A stretch of 64,000 nt of DNA from an uncultured Mucilaginibacter sp. (GCF_946481715.1 NZ_CAMLOV010000004.1:10234-74233), one strand, 5' to 3'. Positions 43,147 through 54,500 are shown, counted from the first letter of the stretch. Numbers and translations: made by a program. The notes: generated by a model from the letters alone, not told the origin.

Positions 43147-44691
43147 CTATTTCTTTGTGTGGTTTTCCAACACTATAAATGGCGTATGCTCGTCCCAGTT
43201 GGGTGTAAAGTTTGGCTGGAATAAGAAACCGCTGGCATAGTTGCCCAGCAAAATATCCGGTTTGCCATCATGGTTAATGTCGGCAACATCCATGCTCATG
43301 AACCGTCCGTTTTGGCTAACCGGCATGGCATGAGGCTTAAATTGCATGTTTTTACCCTGCTCAAAATATATAAACTCTTCGGCAGGGTCATTCTTCATAT
43401 CGGCAAAAAAAGCAACGGTCGCAATATCCAGGTCGCCATCGTCGTCAAAATCAGCAGCTACAGCTTTTGTGCAGCCATTAATGGGATAAAACCATTTTTG
43501 CTTAAAATTGAAATTGCCTGTATTTTCGAAAATATACAAGCCGTGGTATGGTTTCAGGATACGCGAATCGCGGAAGTTGTAGCCGCAAGAATAAACAAGG
43601 TCCATATCGCCATCGTGGTCGATATCTGCCAACTGGAAACTTGTTGAACCATTTACCGGCGGAAATTTCAGCAATTCCTTCGCGTCAAACCCACCTTTTT
43701 TGTTATTGAGGTACATCGCAAGCCCTTCATCAACGGCTCCGTAAAGCACCATTACGTCAATCCACCCATCCTTGTTAAAATCGCCCGTTATTGCTTGCGC
43801 AGCACCGGGCCTGTCAGTAATAGATGTTTGCTTATAGGTTTTGCGCGCGGCATCCATTTTTAACAGGTATACGCCGCCTTTTACCCCACCCTGCCCACAA
43901 ATAACAACCTCCTGTTGCCCGTCTTTATCAAAATCGGCACTTAAGGTTTGTACCGGCCGGGGCAATTCTGTTGCTAATTGATTAAGTTGCGGCTTACCGG
44001 ACAGGTTTATTTTAAACACCCTCCCGTTCGGAAAGTCTATTGGGTCCAGCCTGCCTATACACGATACAATGGCTTGCTGTATCCCGGCAGAATCTTTCAA
44101 GAAACTAAGGTTTACCGCAGCAGACGGTAATTTAACGGCATTTACAATTTTAAACTGGCTGTCCCATTCGGTTAAATTGCCCGATACCACATCGCCGGTA
44201 TAGATATTGCCGGTTTTTGGGTTGGCAGTTATCATGGTGGTAAAGCATATATCGTTGCTGTGCGCTGCTTTTCTCAATGTAAAACCAGCCCAATCCTTTG
44301 CTAATGGTGCAGGTGATTTTGCTGCTGCCAAAGTATCAGGTGCCATTTTTTTATAGTAGGCCACAATAGCCGCCCAATTGGCAAGCGACATACCGCTGGT
44401 GTCGCCATCTTCTTTGTAATAGTCTATCCCGTAAGTTTTTATAGCGAAAAACTGCGCCATAGCGGGCAGCGTATGCACCGTCCAAACATCTTTGGTAAGT
44501 GCATTTACAGGTACAAGTGCATGGCATTTTGTGCAATGGGTTTGCACCAGTGCCTTGCCATCTGAAATGGTATCGCCGGTTAACACGTACGCTTTGCCTG
44601 TGTTGCTTTTACAACTATTTAGTATTGTACTTATCGATAATATCAAAACTCCCAAAAGTATACAGGAAGTAAGCAAGAAGGTCCTTTTCAT
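43147..44691 (-). CDS. Heme-c/propeller lipoprotein, paralogue B
   Basis: The 514-residue protein has a lipoprotein signal ('ILNSC', Cys27), a CxxCH heme site at 53-57 ('HCTKCH') and propeller repeats with calcium loops ('DFNKDGWIDVMV', 'DIDHDGDMDLVY', 'DFDDDGDLDIAT', 'DINHDGKPDILL'). Order, length and end ('FIVLENHTKK' against 'IIVLENRRK') match paralogue A, so the two arose by tandem duplication. Shared segments include 'LKPYHG' and 'FPPV'. It lies 28 nt after the haloperoxidase-like gene. Its role is unknown; heme attachment would need the cytochrome c maturation machinery. Confidence 0.85.
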   Translation of the reverse strand: MKRTFLLTSCILLGVLILSISTILNSCKSNTGKAYVLTGDTISDGKALVQTHCTKCHALVPVNALTKDVWTVHTLPAMAQFFAIKTYGIDYYKEDGDTSGMSLANWAAIVAYYKKMAPDTLAAAKSPAPLAKDWAGFTLRKAAHSNDICFTTMITANPKTGNIYTGDVVSGNLTEWDSQFKIVNAVKLPSAAVNLSFLKDSAGIQQAIVSCIGRLDPIDFPNGRVFKINLSGKPQLNQLATELPRPVQTLSADFDKDGQQEVVICGQGGVKGGVYLLKMDAARKTYKQTSITDRPGAAQAITGDFNKDGWIDVMVLYGAVDEGLAMYLNNKKGGFDAKELLKFPPVNGSTSFQLADIDHDGDMDLVYSCGYNFRDSRILKPYHGLYIFENTGNFNFKQKWFYPINGCTKAVAADFDDDGDLDIATVAFFADMKNDPAEEFIYFEQGKNMQFKPHAMPVSQNGRFMSMDVADINHDGKPDILLGNYASGFLFQPNFTPNWDEHTPFIVLENHTKK

Positions 44692-44719
44692 TTTTGATAT
44701 TGAAATAACGCTTTTTTTA

Positions 44720-46039
44720 TTAGTTGGTCAGTTTAAGTTTATTCCAGATATATTCGCCAATCTGCTTTCCTTGTTCAGCCCCTGCATTTACACTGTTTAA
44801 GTAGTGTATGCCGCCATAATAACGGCTTATCGACGTTTCATCCGAGGCTTTCATAAAAGATTTAAAGTGGCGTTGCATACCTATGTAGCGCAGGTCGCTG
44901 GTGTCGTCATATTCAAAATTGTCCCCAAACAGGTGGGTTAGTATTACAGCCGAGGCCGCGCTAATATCGCTATGCCCGCTTGGGTACTCCGGAAACGGGG
45001 GCGTTTGCAGCATTGGCAGCCACTTTTGATCTATCTTATCGTTTATGACAGTAACCGGGCGTATGTACCGGGTATCGTATTTAACTTGCCAACCGGCAAT
45101 AAAGGCATCAAACAAAGCTATAGAGGTTAAGGCATAGGCCTGGGCTGTTTTAACCCCATCCGCCTTCGTTTTTTTGCAGGCAATTGTAGTTATACCTATC
45201 CAGTGCCCTCCGGGGGTTATTTTTTTGTTAACAAACATCATGTGCCCATTATGCTGTATCACAAACGGGTTATCGTCCCAAAAACGGGCTATTTCTATTT
45301 GCTCGGGCGTAAGGTTTTTGCTTTGCTCGTAAACAGCTCCATTTTGTTTAAAAAATTCGCTGGTACGGTCCTCGCTGTAAGCAGGTGGCGGCGGCAATTT
45401 AAATTGGGTAGATGTATCTATGGCAAATGTATGCATAGTACCCCAGCAATATTCTACGCCGTCCAGGTAATCAGGCGCGGTAGGGCGCCATTTGCCGGGG
45501 TCGTTACTGCCTAAAAAACGAGGTTTGCCGCGTGTTTGGGGATAATTGTCAAATGCCGAGCGAGCCAATATGGCCTTACCTATTTTTTCGCCAAGGTCTG
45601 CCGAACGAGAGAACTCTGCCGTATCAAGGTTATCTTTGTACATCGCAAATACTTTGTCTTCGTATTTTTTTAGGGTATCGATGGAGAATGTCACCTTGTG
45701 TGCTACCGTAAAAAAAGCCTTTGTAGCCGCAAGGGCATAATTGTATTTCTTCCCTTTCTCCGGTTCCGGCATCTTTTTGAAGCCCTTTAATTGGCTTACA
45801 ATAGAGTTGTATTTAGGATTAGAGTACCGCATGGCCTCGTAAGCCGCAAGTGAGGTATAACCGTATATACGGGCAGCAACCGGTGGTGTAAATACATCAT
45901 ATATAATCACTTGCGTTAGCTGGTCTACATTTTCGTGCAGTACATCTGCGTCGCTCTTCAGGGGGATGGTGGCTTTATTGCCGCAACTAAACATAGCGAA
46001 GCAAAGGGCAGCGGCAAATAATGCTTTAAAGTATCTCAT
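44720..46039 (-). CDS. Vanadium-dependent haloperoxidase-like PAP2 lipoprotein
   Basis: The 439-residue protein has a lipoprotein signal ('LCFAMFSC'). Its C-terminal half carries the vanadate/phosphate-binding motifs of the vanadium haloperoxidase/PAP2 fold: 'PSGHSDISAAS' (His356) and 'SRYYGGIHYLNSVNAG' (Arg406, His412). Members oxidise halides with hydrogen peroxide or act as acid phosphatases; sequence alone does not decide which. It lies between a CRTAC1-like propeller protein (18-nt gap) and the heme-propeller lipoproteins (28-nt gap), so it is certainly cotranscribed with them. The redox neighbours favour an oxidative role, but this is inference. Confidence 0.88.
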   Translation of the reverse strand: MRYFKALFAAALCFAMFSCGNKATIPLKSDADVLHENVDQLTQVIIYDVFTPPVAARIYGYTSLAAYEAMRYSNPKYNSIVSQLKGFKKMPEPEKGKKYNYALAATKAFFTVAHKVTFSIDTLKKYEDKVFAMYKDNLDTAEFSRSADLGEKIGKAILARSAFDNYPQTRGKPRFLGSNDPGKWRPTAPDYLDGVEYCWGTMHTFAIDTSTQFKLPPPPAYSEDRTSEFFKQNGAVYEQSKNLTPEQIEIARFWDDNPFVIQHNGHMMFVNKKITPGGHWIGITTIACKKTKADGVKTAQAYALTSIALFDAFIAGWQVKYDTRYIRPVTVINDKIDQKWLPMLQTPPFPEYPSGHSDISAASAVILTHLFGDNFEYDDTSDLRYIGMQRHFKSFMKASDETSISRYYGGIHYLNSVNAGAEQGKQIGEYIWNKLKLTN

Positions 46040-46057
46040 AATTTAAATGGTAATAGG

Positions 46058-49000
46058 TTAGTTAACAGGTATATTTCGTTTGTGGCCAACATTATCAGTA
46101 ACGGTTACCGACGCCATTGAGCCATCAATATTAAAAAATCTGCCCGACTGTGACAAGAACGATTGCCCATTATAAAATTCTTGTTTTATAGTTGTCCCGT
46201 TTTTATACCTGATGGTGGCAAACATATCCATCGGCTGCAGGGCTACTGCCTGCACCGGTTTATTTAATTGAAATATTTTAAGCGCACCTTTATACTGGCT
46301 TGCTGCCAGCAGGTAGCGGCCGCCTGCCCCGCGCAGTTTTACCAGGGCTTTGCCATCGCCGGGTATGTAAAGCCCGCTTTGCAAAATGGTTAAGGGTTTA
46401 AAGCCGCCTTTACCATCGCCTTTTAATAATAAACCGTTAAATGCATCGTAACGGCCTGTGCTTACTTCAGTGCCGTAATCGTTGCCATTTAAAGCAACAT
46501 CCAGGTTGCCATCGCCATCAAAATCATCTATTACCATACCGCTCAGTTGCGATATCTGTGCCTCTACCGGCAATGGCAACAGGGTAAATTTGCCACCCCC
46601 ATCGTTACGCAAATAAGCCGATTGAAGCGTATTAGCTTTTAAGCGTAAAGCACCCTTGCGCATTTCAGGCGTTAGTACCGAATCCATGGTAGCTAAGGCG
46701 AATGATTTATAGTTTTGGAACCTTACGCGCATACTAATCATCTGCTTCACAATATCCTCGCGTGTATGTGCCGGGAACTCCTGCATCTTCCCGTCCTTAT
46801 CCTTTAAAAACAACGAGGGAAAGGCATCAAAGCTGTTGTTATTATCAAAATCTTTGGCAGTAATGTACATTGGGTACTCCTGGCTGGCCTTGTAAAAGGT
46901 GTTTGTGCCGGTGTTGCCTACAATATAATCTACGTCGCCGTCATGATCGAAATCTCCTCCCGCAATGGTATTCCACCAACCCAGTTTATCAGCTATACCG
47001 GTCGCAGGCGTTTGATTTTTAAATACGCCGTGATCATTCTTCAGGAAAGTAATTGGCATCCATTCGCCTGTAATAACCAGGTCTGGCCAGCCATCGCTAT
47101 CGTAGTCAGTAAAGGATGCATCGCAAACCAGCCCGATATTGTTAAGCTCTTTGGCCGCGGCCGGTGTAGCATCGGTGAATTTTATCTGCCCGTTTCTGCT
47201 TTCGTTGCGCAATATAAAGCTCGATACCGGTTTAGGGTAGTTCCATGGGTCAACCCGGCCCGATACAAACAGATCTAAGGAGCCATCTTTATTATAATCA
47301 ACTGCCTTAACGCAAAGCTTGCTTGTGAAGTTTGCCGGCAAAGCATTTGGTTGCAGCATAAAATTGCCTTTGCCATCATTAGCGTATACCCTGTCCTGGT
47401 ACGATTTTGAGTTCGGTTCGTCTTCGTAGCCGCCACTTGCAACATACAGGTCCAGGTCGCCATCGCCATCTGCATCAAATAACAGCAACCCTTCGTCTTT
47501 ATACTTGTCGGTAGGGTTTATGCCGCTAACCAGGCTGCGTTGGCTAAACTTACCCGTTGCCTGCTGTAAAAATACTTGTGCCGGGTATTTAGTAGTACCC
47601 CCAACAACCATATCATCAAAGCCATTGCCATCTACATCGCCAACCGCTACAGCGGGTGCGTACTCGGATAACTTGTGGGGCAATAATTTCTGGATGTTAA
47701 AGTCGATAAAATCGTCGGACTGGTGAATGTAATTGACACCTACCGACCGGGTAACCTCGGTAAACAACGATGATGTGTTTATTGGCGGCGTACCTAATGT
47801 GTAATTTTGCCCTGCGTTGGCCATGTTAACCACCAGGGTTTCGTCGGCTTTTACATTCTTAAGCAGTTGCTGTTTACCGTTGGGCCATTTAATAACCACC
47901 GAATCAAGGTGGTTTATTTTCCCCAAACCAAAATGGGCAATATTTTGAATAGTTGATAGATATCCTCTGAACGGCGTATTCTCATACACCTGGTGTTTGC
48001 CTTTATCGTAGTAAATATCTGCCCACGCTCCTATACCGCTTACATTTTTGGCATCTCCTTTAAACTGTACCTGCAGGTAATGGTTGTCATCTTTGTCTTT
48101 ATCGCGCGATGTATTGCGGTAGAGAAAGGGTTCGTCATCAATATTGTTGATCACCATATCCATTGCGCCGTCGCCGTCGAGATCGGCATAAGCCGCACCG
48201 TTAGAGAAGGAGGCTATATCCATCCCCCAGGTTTTTGTAACGTCTTCAAACCCCAGATTGCCATTGTTGTGGAATGCATAGTTGGGTATCTTCACAATAG
48301 GTATCTGGTCGAGCACCTGTTTTTTTGTAGCAACCGCATACGATTCGTTACGAAAGGCGATAAAATCGTGGTCGGTTACGTCTCTCGGATAACCGTTGGT
48401 TACTACTATATCCCTAAATCCGTCATTATCAAAATCAGTTATCATAGGGCCCCAGCTCCAATCGGTTTGGGCAACGCCGCTCAAAAACGAAACTTCACTA
48501 AATACCGGTGCACCTGTCGAGTCGTTTTGGCCAAGGCGCGGGCCCTGGTTTAGTTGTAATGTATTGTGGTTATATTGGTACTGGTATCCGTAATGGTCAA
48601 AATTTTGGTATAACTGGTAGGATGTACCTGGCATAAACATTTTTTTTCGGTAGTTGTCCTCGGGGTCCATATCCAGTTCAAAAACATCGGCGAGGCCGTC
48701 GTTATTAATGTCTTGTATATCCTGCCCCATAGCACTGGTGGCAGTGTGTTTAAAATATTCTTTTGTACGGTCGGTAAAGGTGCCGTTGTGGTTATTGATG
48801 TATAAAATGTTATTGGGCAAAAAATCGTTGGTTACGTAAATATCTTTCCATCCGTCGCGGTTTATATCGGCAACGGTAGCGGCATGGCCGTATCCCTCTG
48901 TTAATATGCCTGCCTGCTTAGAAACATTGGTATAAACAGGGTGTTTAAGTACGGTGTTATAGTCGTTACGGTACATCCTGCCGGTGCTACGGCCTGTGCC

Positions 49001-49633
49001 ATCTGTAGCCAGGTACCTAAATGCACTGGTGTTATCGGTAGATTGGGCTTCGTTAACGGTGAGGTACATATCCAGGTCGCCATCGTTATCGTAATCAAAA
49101 AACGATGCCATGGTTGAGTGTACGTTTATATCGAGCCCGTAGGCCTTTGCTTCTTCCTTAAATTTTGGTATGCCATCCTTATCAACCCCCTGGTTAATAT
49201 AAAGCAAGTTCATGCGCTTTTCGGCGCTTTTTAGCAGGGTATTACATACATAGATGTCTGTTAGGCCGTCATTGTTAATATCCACCACAGCTACTCCCCT
49301 GCCCCAGCCACCTTTGCCGCCTACGCCAGCCTTTTCGGTAACATCGGTAAACTGCATATCGCCTTTATTAAGGTACATACGGTTTGGCACGGCATTGCCA
49401 ATAAAATAAATATCTTGCTTGCCATCATTGTTAAAATCGCCTATGCCCACGCCCCCGCCGTTATAAATATTCAACATGTCCAGCGGGTTGATAGAGTCGT
49501 TCTCTACAATTTCGTTATTGAATTTTATACCGGAGTGCGATGAATCTACCTTCTCGAAAAGGGTAGTAGTTTTTTTGCACGAGGCAAGTGCTGCAAAAAA
49601 CAGCAAAAACAATATTGGGTTGATAGGTCTCAT
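46058..49633 (-). CDS. CRTAC1/UnbV-type propeller lipoprotein
   Basis: Starting at 49633 gives 1191 residues with a lipoprotein signal ('FFAALASC'). The protein is made of many FG-GAP/VCBS repeats with calcium loops ('DFNNDGKQDIYF', 'DINNDGLTDIYV', 'DYDNDGDLDMYL', 'DADGDGDLDLYV'), interrupted at about 530-600 by an ASPIC/UnbV domain ('FRGYLSTIQNIAHFGLG' and 'VVIKWPNGKQQ'). It is probably a large surface-exposed binding or scaffold protein. It is third in the SusC-SusD unit but separated from SusD by a terminator hairpin. Many similar proteins accompany SusCD in Bacteroidota; the ligand is not known. Confidence 0.9.
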   Translation of the reverse strand: MRPINPILFLLFFAALASCKKTTTLFEKVDSSHSGIKFNNEIVENDSINPLDMLNIYNGGGVGIGDFNNDGKQDIYFIGNAVPNRMYLNKGDMQFTDVTEKAGVGGKGGWGRGVAVVDINNDGLTDIYVCNTLLKSAEKRMNLLYINQGVDKDGIPKFKEEAKAYGLDINVHSTMASFFDYDNDGDLDMYLTVNEAQSTDNTSAFRYLATDGTGRSTGRMYRNDYNTVLKHPVYTNVSKQAGILTEGYGHAATVADINRDGWKDIYVTNDFLPNNILYINNHNGTFTDRTKEYFKHTATSAMGQDIQDINNDGLADVFELDMDPEDNYRKKMFMPGTSYQLYQNFDHYGYQYQYNHNTLQLNQGPRLGQNDSTGAPVFSEVSFLSGVAQTDWSWGPMITDFDNDGFRDIVVTNGYPRDVTDHDFIAFRNESYAVATKKQVLDQIPIVKIPNYAFHNNGNLGFEDVTKTWGMDIASFSNGAAYADLDGDGAMDMVINNIDDEPFLYRNTSRDKDKDDNHYLQVQFKGDAKNVSGIGAWADIYYDKGKHQVYENTPFRGYLSTIQNIAHFGLGKINHLDSVVIKWPNGKQQLLKNVKADETLVVNMANAGQNYTLGTPPINTSSLFTEVTRSVGVNYIHQSDDFIDFNIQKLLPHKLSEYAPAVAVGDVDGNGFDDMVVGGTTKYPAQVFLQQATGKFSQRSLVSGINPTDKYKDEGLLLFDADGDGDLDLYVASGGYEDEPNSKSYQDRVYANDGKGNFMLQPNALPANFTSKLCVKAVDYNKDGSLDLFVSGRVDPWNYPKPVSSFILRNESRNGQIKFTDATPAAAKELNNIGLVCDASFTDYDSDGWPDLVITGEWMPITFLKNDHGVFKNQTPATGIADKLGWWNTIAGGDFDHDGDVDYIVGNTGTNTFYKASQEYPMYITAKDFDNNNSFDAFPSLFLKDKDGKMQEFPAHTREDIVKQMISMRVRFQNYKSFALATMDSVLTPEMRKGALRLKANTLQSAYLRNDGGGKFTLLPLPVEAQISQLSGMVIDDFDGDGNLDVALNGNDYGTEVSTGRYDAFNGLLLKGDGKGGFKPLTILQSGLYIPGDGKALVKLRGAGGRYLLAASQYKGALKIFQLNKPVQAVALQPMDMFATIRYKNGTTIKQEFYNGQSFLSQSGRFFNIDGSMASVTVTDNVGHKRNIPVN

Positions 49634-49668
49634 GAAATTCAATAGTACACAAATATATGATTATAAAA

Positions 49669-49700
49669 AAAGAGGAGGAGGTAAAAACCCCCTCCTCTTT
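49669..49700 (-). terminator. Hairpin terminator between susD and the propeller gene
   Basis: AAAGAGGAGG (49669-49678) and CCTCCTCTTT (49691-49700) form a perfect 10-bp stem. On the minus strand it is followed by TTTTTATAATC. It sits 22 nt after the SusD stop and would lower transcription of the genes beyond. Confidence 0.82.
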
Positions 49701-49721
49701 GTATAAATTACCGGTTAAGTA

Positions 49722-51539
49722 TTAATAACCAGGGTTTTGTTTGATACTACCTGCAGTGATATCAATCTGAGCCTGAGGAATTGGATAAAGCTCGTTTTTA
49801 CCAACTGTAAACTTAGCCTGTTTTAACAACAGGATAGGGAAGTTTGGCACGGCATTTTCGTGAGCAAGATAGAAGTTGATCTGCGCTCCCATATAGCCGG
49901 CACCCATTGGGCCGCCGGTTATCGCATCCCAACGTTGTAAGTCGAAGAAACGGTGGCCTTCCATACCAAATTCAAGCCTGCGTTCGAAGTACACAATTTT
50001 ACGCGCAGCTGCTTTATCGGTAAATGAAGCTATAGTATACAAACCAACTTTGTAGTTAGCTGCAGGAGTGCTTGTGTACCCGCCCGTAGGTTTAGATGCA
50101 TCAACATAAGTATGCACCCAACCGGTTGCATCAGCTGCACGTGTACGGATTTGGTTTACGTAAGCCATGGCAGCCGGAAAATCGCCTGCTTCAACGGCGC
50201 ATTCTGCAGCCCAAAGTATCACATCGGCAAAACGGATAGCGTTGTAGCTGTTAGATGTTGATTGGTTAGCCGCCCAACCACCATAAGTATCAGAAGTGGT
50301 AGCCTGTGCTGCCTGGTAGTAAACGTTTTTGATAGGGCTGTATGGGCCACCATCATCCTGGTCACGAGCCCATGCTTTTCCCGGGTGAATTCCCCAGTCA
50401 AGGTAAGGGATACCACGACGGCCGGCAGACCAATCTAAACGTGAATCGATTGTTTCAGTTGACGGTGTAAAAGCAGCTGATTCGCTGATACCCTGGTCGT
50501 TTTTCAAATCTGCATCGTTGTAAGTATCTATTAAAGGTAAGCCTGTAACTGCATCTGTTTTAAATGCGTTCACAAAACTAAACGATGGCTGGAAGAAACC
50601 GCAGCATGAAGCTGGGCCGCCGGCGGCAAAGTTAAGTGTACTACCAGCGTTACCATTTAAACCGTTGGCACCGTCTTTAACAGATGTTTGTACTACGAAT
50701 ACACCTTCAGGGCCGTTCTTTTTTGATGGGTTAAAGTTGTCGGCATAATGTACCAAAGCGTACTTAGCACCACCTGCTGTTTTACCATTGGCAATTATAT
50801 CTTTTAAGATAGTAAACGCCTCAGGGTACTTATGATCGTACATCAGCGCTTTTGCCTGGAAAGCTTTAGCTGCCCATTTGTTTGCACGGCCAACTTGTGG
50901 CTGTGTTTCAGGCAATACCGCTGCGGCAGCTGCAAAATCTGCAGCAATTTTGTCCCATATCGGGCCAGGGTTACCAACAGTATAGTTACCGGCATCGTAG
51001 GTGATGCTTTCGTCAGCGTAAGGAACATTCCTCCATAATTTGGCTAACTCCATGTGATAAAATCCACGCAGGAAACGAGCTTCGGCGGTTGCCTGGGCAA
51101 TGTTATCTGCAGACATTGAACCATCTTTTACCATAGGAATTTCGCGGATCACATCATTTGCACGTTGTACGCCAGCAAAGTTCATTCTCCATTTCGGGTC
51201 AAGGTAATCGTTTACGCCATTCTGCGTACGGGCCTCAATATCCGCAGCGCTTGGCTGATCACCCGGGGTAGAGCCTTTGTGCGCATCATCCCCACCAACA
51301 CTACCATAGATCCAGTTGTCGGTACCGGTAGACCATGTAGCACCGGCCTGGCCGTTGTAAACGCCATCAAGGAGTGCATAAGCTCCGATCAATAAACCAT
51401 CAACACCCGCCTTATTCGCCAAAACGATTTGGTTTAGCGAACCTGTGGGGGTTTTTTCCAAAAACTTCTTACACGACACAGAGAAGGCAAGCGTGGCTAT
51501 GGACCCCACAATAATAATTTTGTTACTTAATTTTTTCAT
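49722..51539 (-). CDS. SusD/RagB-family nutrient-binding lipoprotein
   Basis: The 605-residue protein has a lipoprotein signal ('LAFSVSC', Cys23) followed by 'KKFLEKTPTGSLNQIVL', a typical SusD start. Tetratricopeptide-like helices ('ARFLRGFYHMELAKLWRNVPY', 'AKALMYDHKYPEAFTIL') and the C-terminal 'FERRLEFGMEGHRFFDLQRW' are family hallmarks. It caps the SusC channel on the cell surface and binds the ligand. It follows susC by 26 nt. The ligand is not evident; no glycosidase is in the unit, so it may not be a classical polysaccharide. Confidence 0.95.
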   Translation of the reverse strand: MKKLSNKIIIVGSIATLAFSVSCKKFLEKTPTGSLNQIVLANKAGVDGLLIGAYALLDGVYNGQAGATWSTGTDNWIYGSVGGDDAHKGSTPGDQPSAADIEARTQNGVNDYLDPKWRMNFAGVQRANDVIREIPMVKDGSMSADNIAQATAEARFLRGFYHMELAKLWRNVPYADESITYDAGNYTVGNPGPIWDKIAADFAAAAAVLPETQPQVGRANKWAAKAFQAKALMYDHKYPEAFTILKDIIANGKTAGGAKYALVHYADNFNPSKKNGPEGVFVVQTSVKDGANGLNGNAGSTLNFAAGGPASCCGFFQPSFSFVNAFKTDAVTGLPLIDTYNDADLKNDQGISESAAFTPSTETIDSRLDWSAGRRGIPYLDWGIHPGKAWARDQDDGGPYSPIKNVYYQAAQATTSDTYGGWAANQSTSNSYNAIRFADVILWAAECAVEAGDFPAAMAYVNQIRTRAADATGWVHTYVDASKPTGGYTSTPAANYKVGLYTIASFTDKAAARKIVYFERRLEFGMEGHRFFDLQRWDAITGGPMGAGYMGAQINFYLAHENAVPNFPILLLKQAKFTVGKNELYPIPQAQIDITAGSIKQNPGY

Positions 51540-51565
51540 CTTTAAAACTTTTAAATTCTTTCTAA

Positions 51566-54500
51566 TTAAAATGTTACGCGCACACCCAGGATGAATTTAC
51601 GCTCGGAACTTGGATAGTTACCAAAATCCACGCCGTTGCTGTTGCCAGTAACAGCCTGCAATTCAGGATCAAGGCCGGTGTATTTTGTAATTGTGAATGG
51701 ATTTACAGCTTGTATATAAACGTTTAATTTATCAGCACCGATTTGTTTAAGGCCACCTTTAAAGGTATAACCTACTTGTACCTGGCGCATTTTTAAGAAC
51801 GAACCATTTTCGAGGTAGTAAGAGTTAACTACACCTGCACTGCTAAAGGTACTTGCAGCTTCGGCAATAGGCGCTTTAGGGTTCAGGTTAGTCGGGCTCC
51901 ATGAGTTGTATAACAAGTCGTTACCTTTGTTACCGGTTAACGAGCTATAGAAGTTAGTCCAGTATTTAACATAGTTAAAGTTATCGTTACCTTGAGAACC
52001 GTAGAAGTTGGCGCTCAAATCAAAACCTTTATAGTTTAAGCCTAAGTTTAAACCGTAAGTAAAGTCAGGGTTTGGATTACCAAAATAAGTACGGTCATCG
52101 CTTGTGATCTTCTTGTCGCCATTAACATCACGGTATTTGAAACGGCCTGGTGCTGCATCAGCCTGTGTAGGTGAACTGGTTACATCAGCAGCAGAGGCAA
52201 AATAACCAATTACATCATAACCATAGAATGAACCCACCGGATGCCCTTCTGCCTGGCGGGAGATATCGCCGATACGGCTACCAACAACAGTAAATGGACT
52301 TGGTATATCAAATATTTCGTTTTTGTATGAAGTGAATTGAAGGCCTACCGTGATACCTAAATCGCTACCGATTTTGTCGCGGTATGCTACCGATGCATCT
52401 ATACCTTTGTTACGCACTTCACCTGTGTTAATAGATGGTTGTAAGGCGCCGCCTGTTGTTGCAGGTAATGCAGGGTTAAACAATAAGTTTGTAGACCTTT
52501 TTTGATAGTACTCTATCGACAAATCTAATTTGTTAAATAACGTTGCATCAAAACCAACGTTGGCAATATAATCCCTTTCCCAGGTTGTAGCAGCATTACC
52601 TATTGTAGAGTTAAAGAAACCTTGCTGTATGCTGTTACTTGAACCAGTAATATCATAGAATGATGAACCTTTATCCAGGTTGTACAGAGAGAAAGCATTT
52701 GAAGCAGATACGTTATTATCAAACCCTGCTACACCGTAGCTGGCACGTAATTTTAACGAATTTAACCAGTTGATACCTTTAGCAAAGTCTTCCTGTGTTA
52801 CGCGCCAGGCTACTGATCCAGCCGGGAAATAACCGATGTTATGGCCAGGTGCAAACCTTGATGAACCGTCACGACGTATAGTAGCTGATAATATGTATTT
52901 ATCGTTATACACATAATCTAATTTACCAAAGAAAGACTGGTGAGTAATAGGTTGTGCATTGTAGCTGTAAGCTGTTAACGAGCCAGTACCACCAGAAAGG
53001 GTAACAAATGCCGGGTCAAGCGATGGCAAACTAACCACGTTGCCACCAACACCACGACCAAACTCTTCCCTTTGCTCGTAACCAGCCAGGAAATTAATAC
53101 TGTGCTTACCAAAAATCTGGTTGTAAACTACAGTATTACTCCAGTTGTAATTATTATAGTAGCTGGCGTTTTCGTTAAAGCTTTCAGTACCACCGTGGCC
53201 TTCACCACTGTCATAAGGCCTGTAGCCTATTGCGTAATTTTCCTGGTTGTTTATAGTACCGCTAAAAGCTGTACGAACAGTAAAATGCTTTAAGAAATCG
53301 GCCTCAGCAAACACAGTTCCCTGGATATTCCAGTTCTTTACGGTATTGTATTTTTGCCTGTCCTGTGTAGCTACCGGGTTAACCGCGTTACCTAAAGAGG
53401 TTGGGCCTGCCCATGTACCGCCATACTGCTTGCCAGAGATATCATAAATTGGGATCTGTGGCTCTATACGGTAAACTTCAGATATGGAGTTACCTTCACC
53501 CTGGTTACCACCCGGGATATTACCTTGCCCGTTTGGAGACAATGTATAAAATAATGAAGCGTTTTCACCTACCCTAAAGTGGTCTTTGATATTGAACGTA
53601 GTATTAATACGTGTTGTAGCCCTTTTAAAGTAAGTATTCATCAGAGTACCTTGCTGATTAAGGTAACCGGCAGAGAAGTAGTATGCATTTTTATCATTTG
53701 CACCCTGTGCACTGATAGTATGCTGTTGCATAGAAGCCGGCTTGAACACAGCATGAAACCAATCGGTACCCTGATCGTTATCGTATTTTTGAATCAGGTA
53801 ATCGTTGTTTGGATTAAACACGTCAAACCTATATTTGGTCGGGTCTACCTTCGGGTCGCCAGCTGCAAAGTTGCCTTTTACACCCGGGCCTTGCGCGCCG
53901 TAAGCTGCTATGCCGCCATTAGCTAAAAACAAGCTGTTTTGTGGGTCAACTTTTTTAACCAGGGCTAAATAATCCCTTGCATTTAATACATTGAAAGGGT
54001 TACCGCCTAAAGGCCTTTGTGTACCGTAGTAACCATCATATGTAAAGCTGGATTTTCCTGATTTACCTTTTTTGGTTGTTACGATAACTACACCGTTACC
54101 ACCGGCAATACCGTAGATAGCCGCAGCACCCGCATCTTTCAATACGGAGATAGACTCGATATCGTTAGGGTTAACGTTACCTAAGTCGCCGCCCTGTACA
54201 CCATCAATAATGATAAGTGGTGAAGAGTTTGCAAAGTTAGAGATACCGCGAACAAGGATTTGGGCACCTGCACCCGGAGAACCCTGGGTAACAACGGTAA
54301 CACCTGATGCCTGGCCTTGCAGTAATTGATCTGAACTACTTGCAGGCACTTTAATTGCCTGTGCCACATCAACCGTTGCAACCGCACCGGAAATGTCTTT
54401 TTTACGTTGCGAGGTGTAACCTGTTACTACTACTTCGTTTAGGGTGTTGTTGCCAGCCTGTAGTGTAATACTGATGTTGTCGCTGGCGCCAACAGTAACT

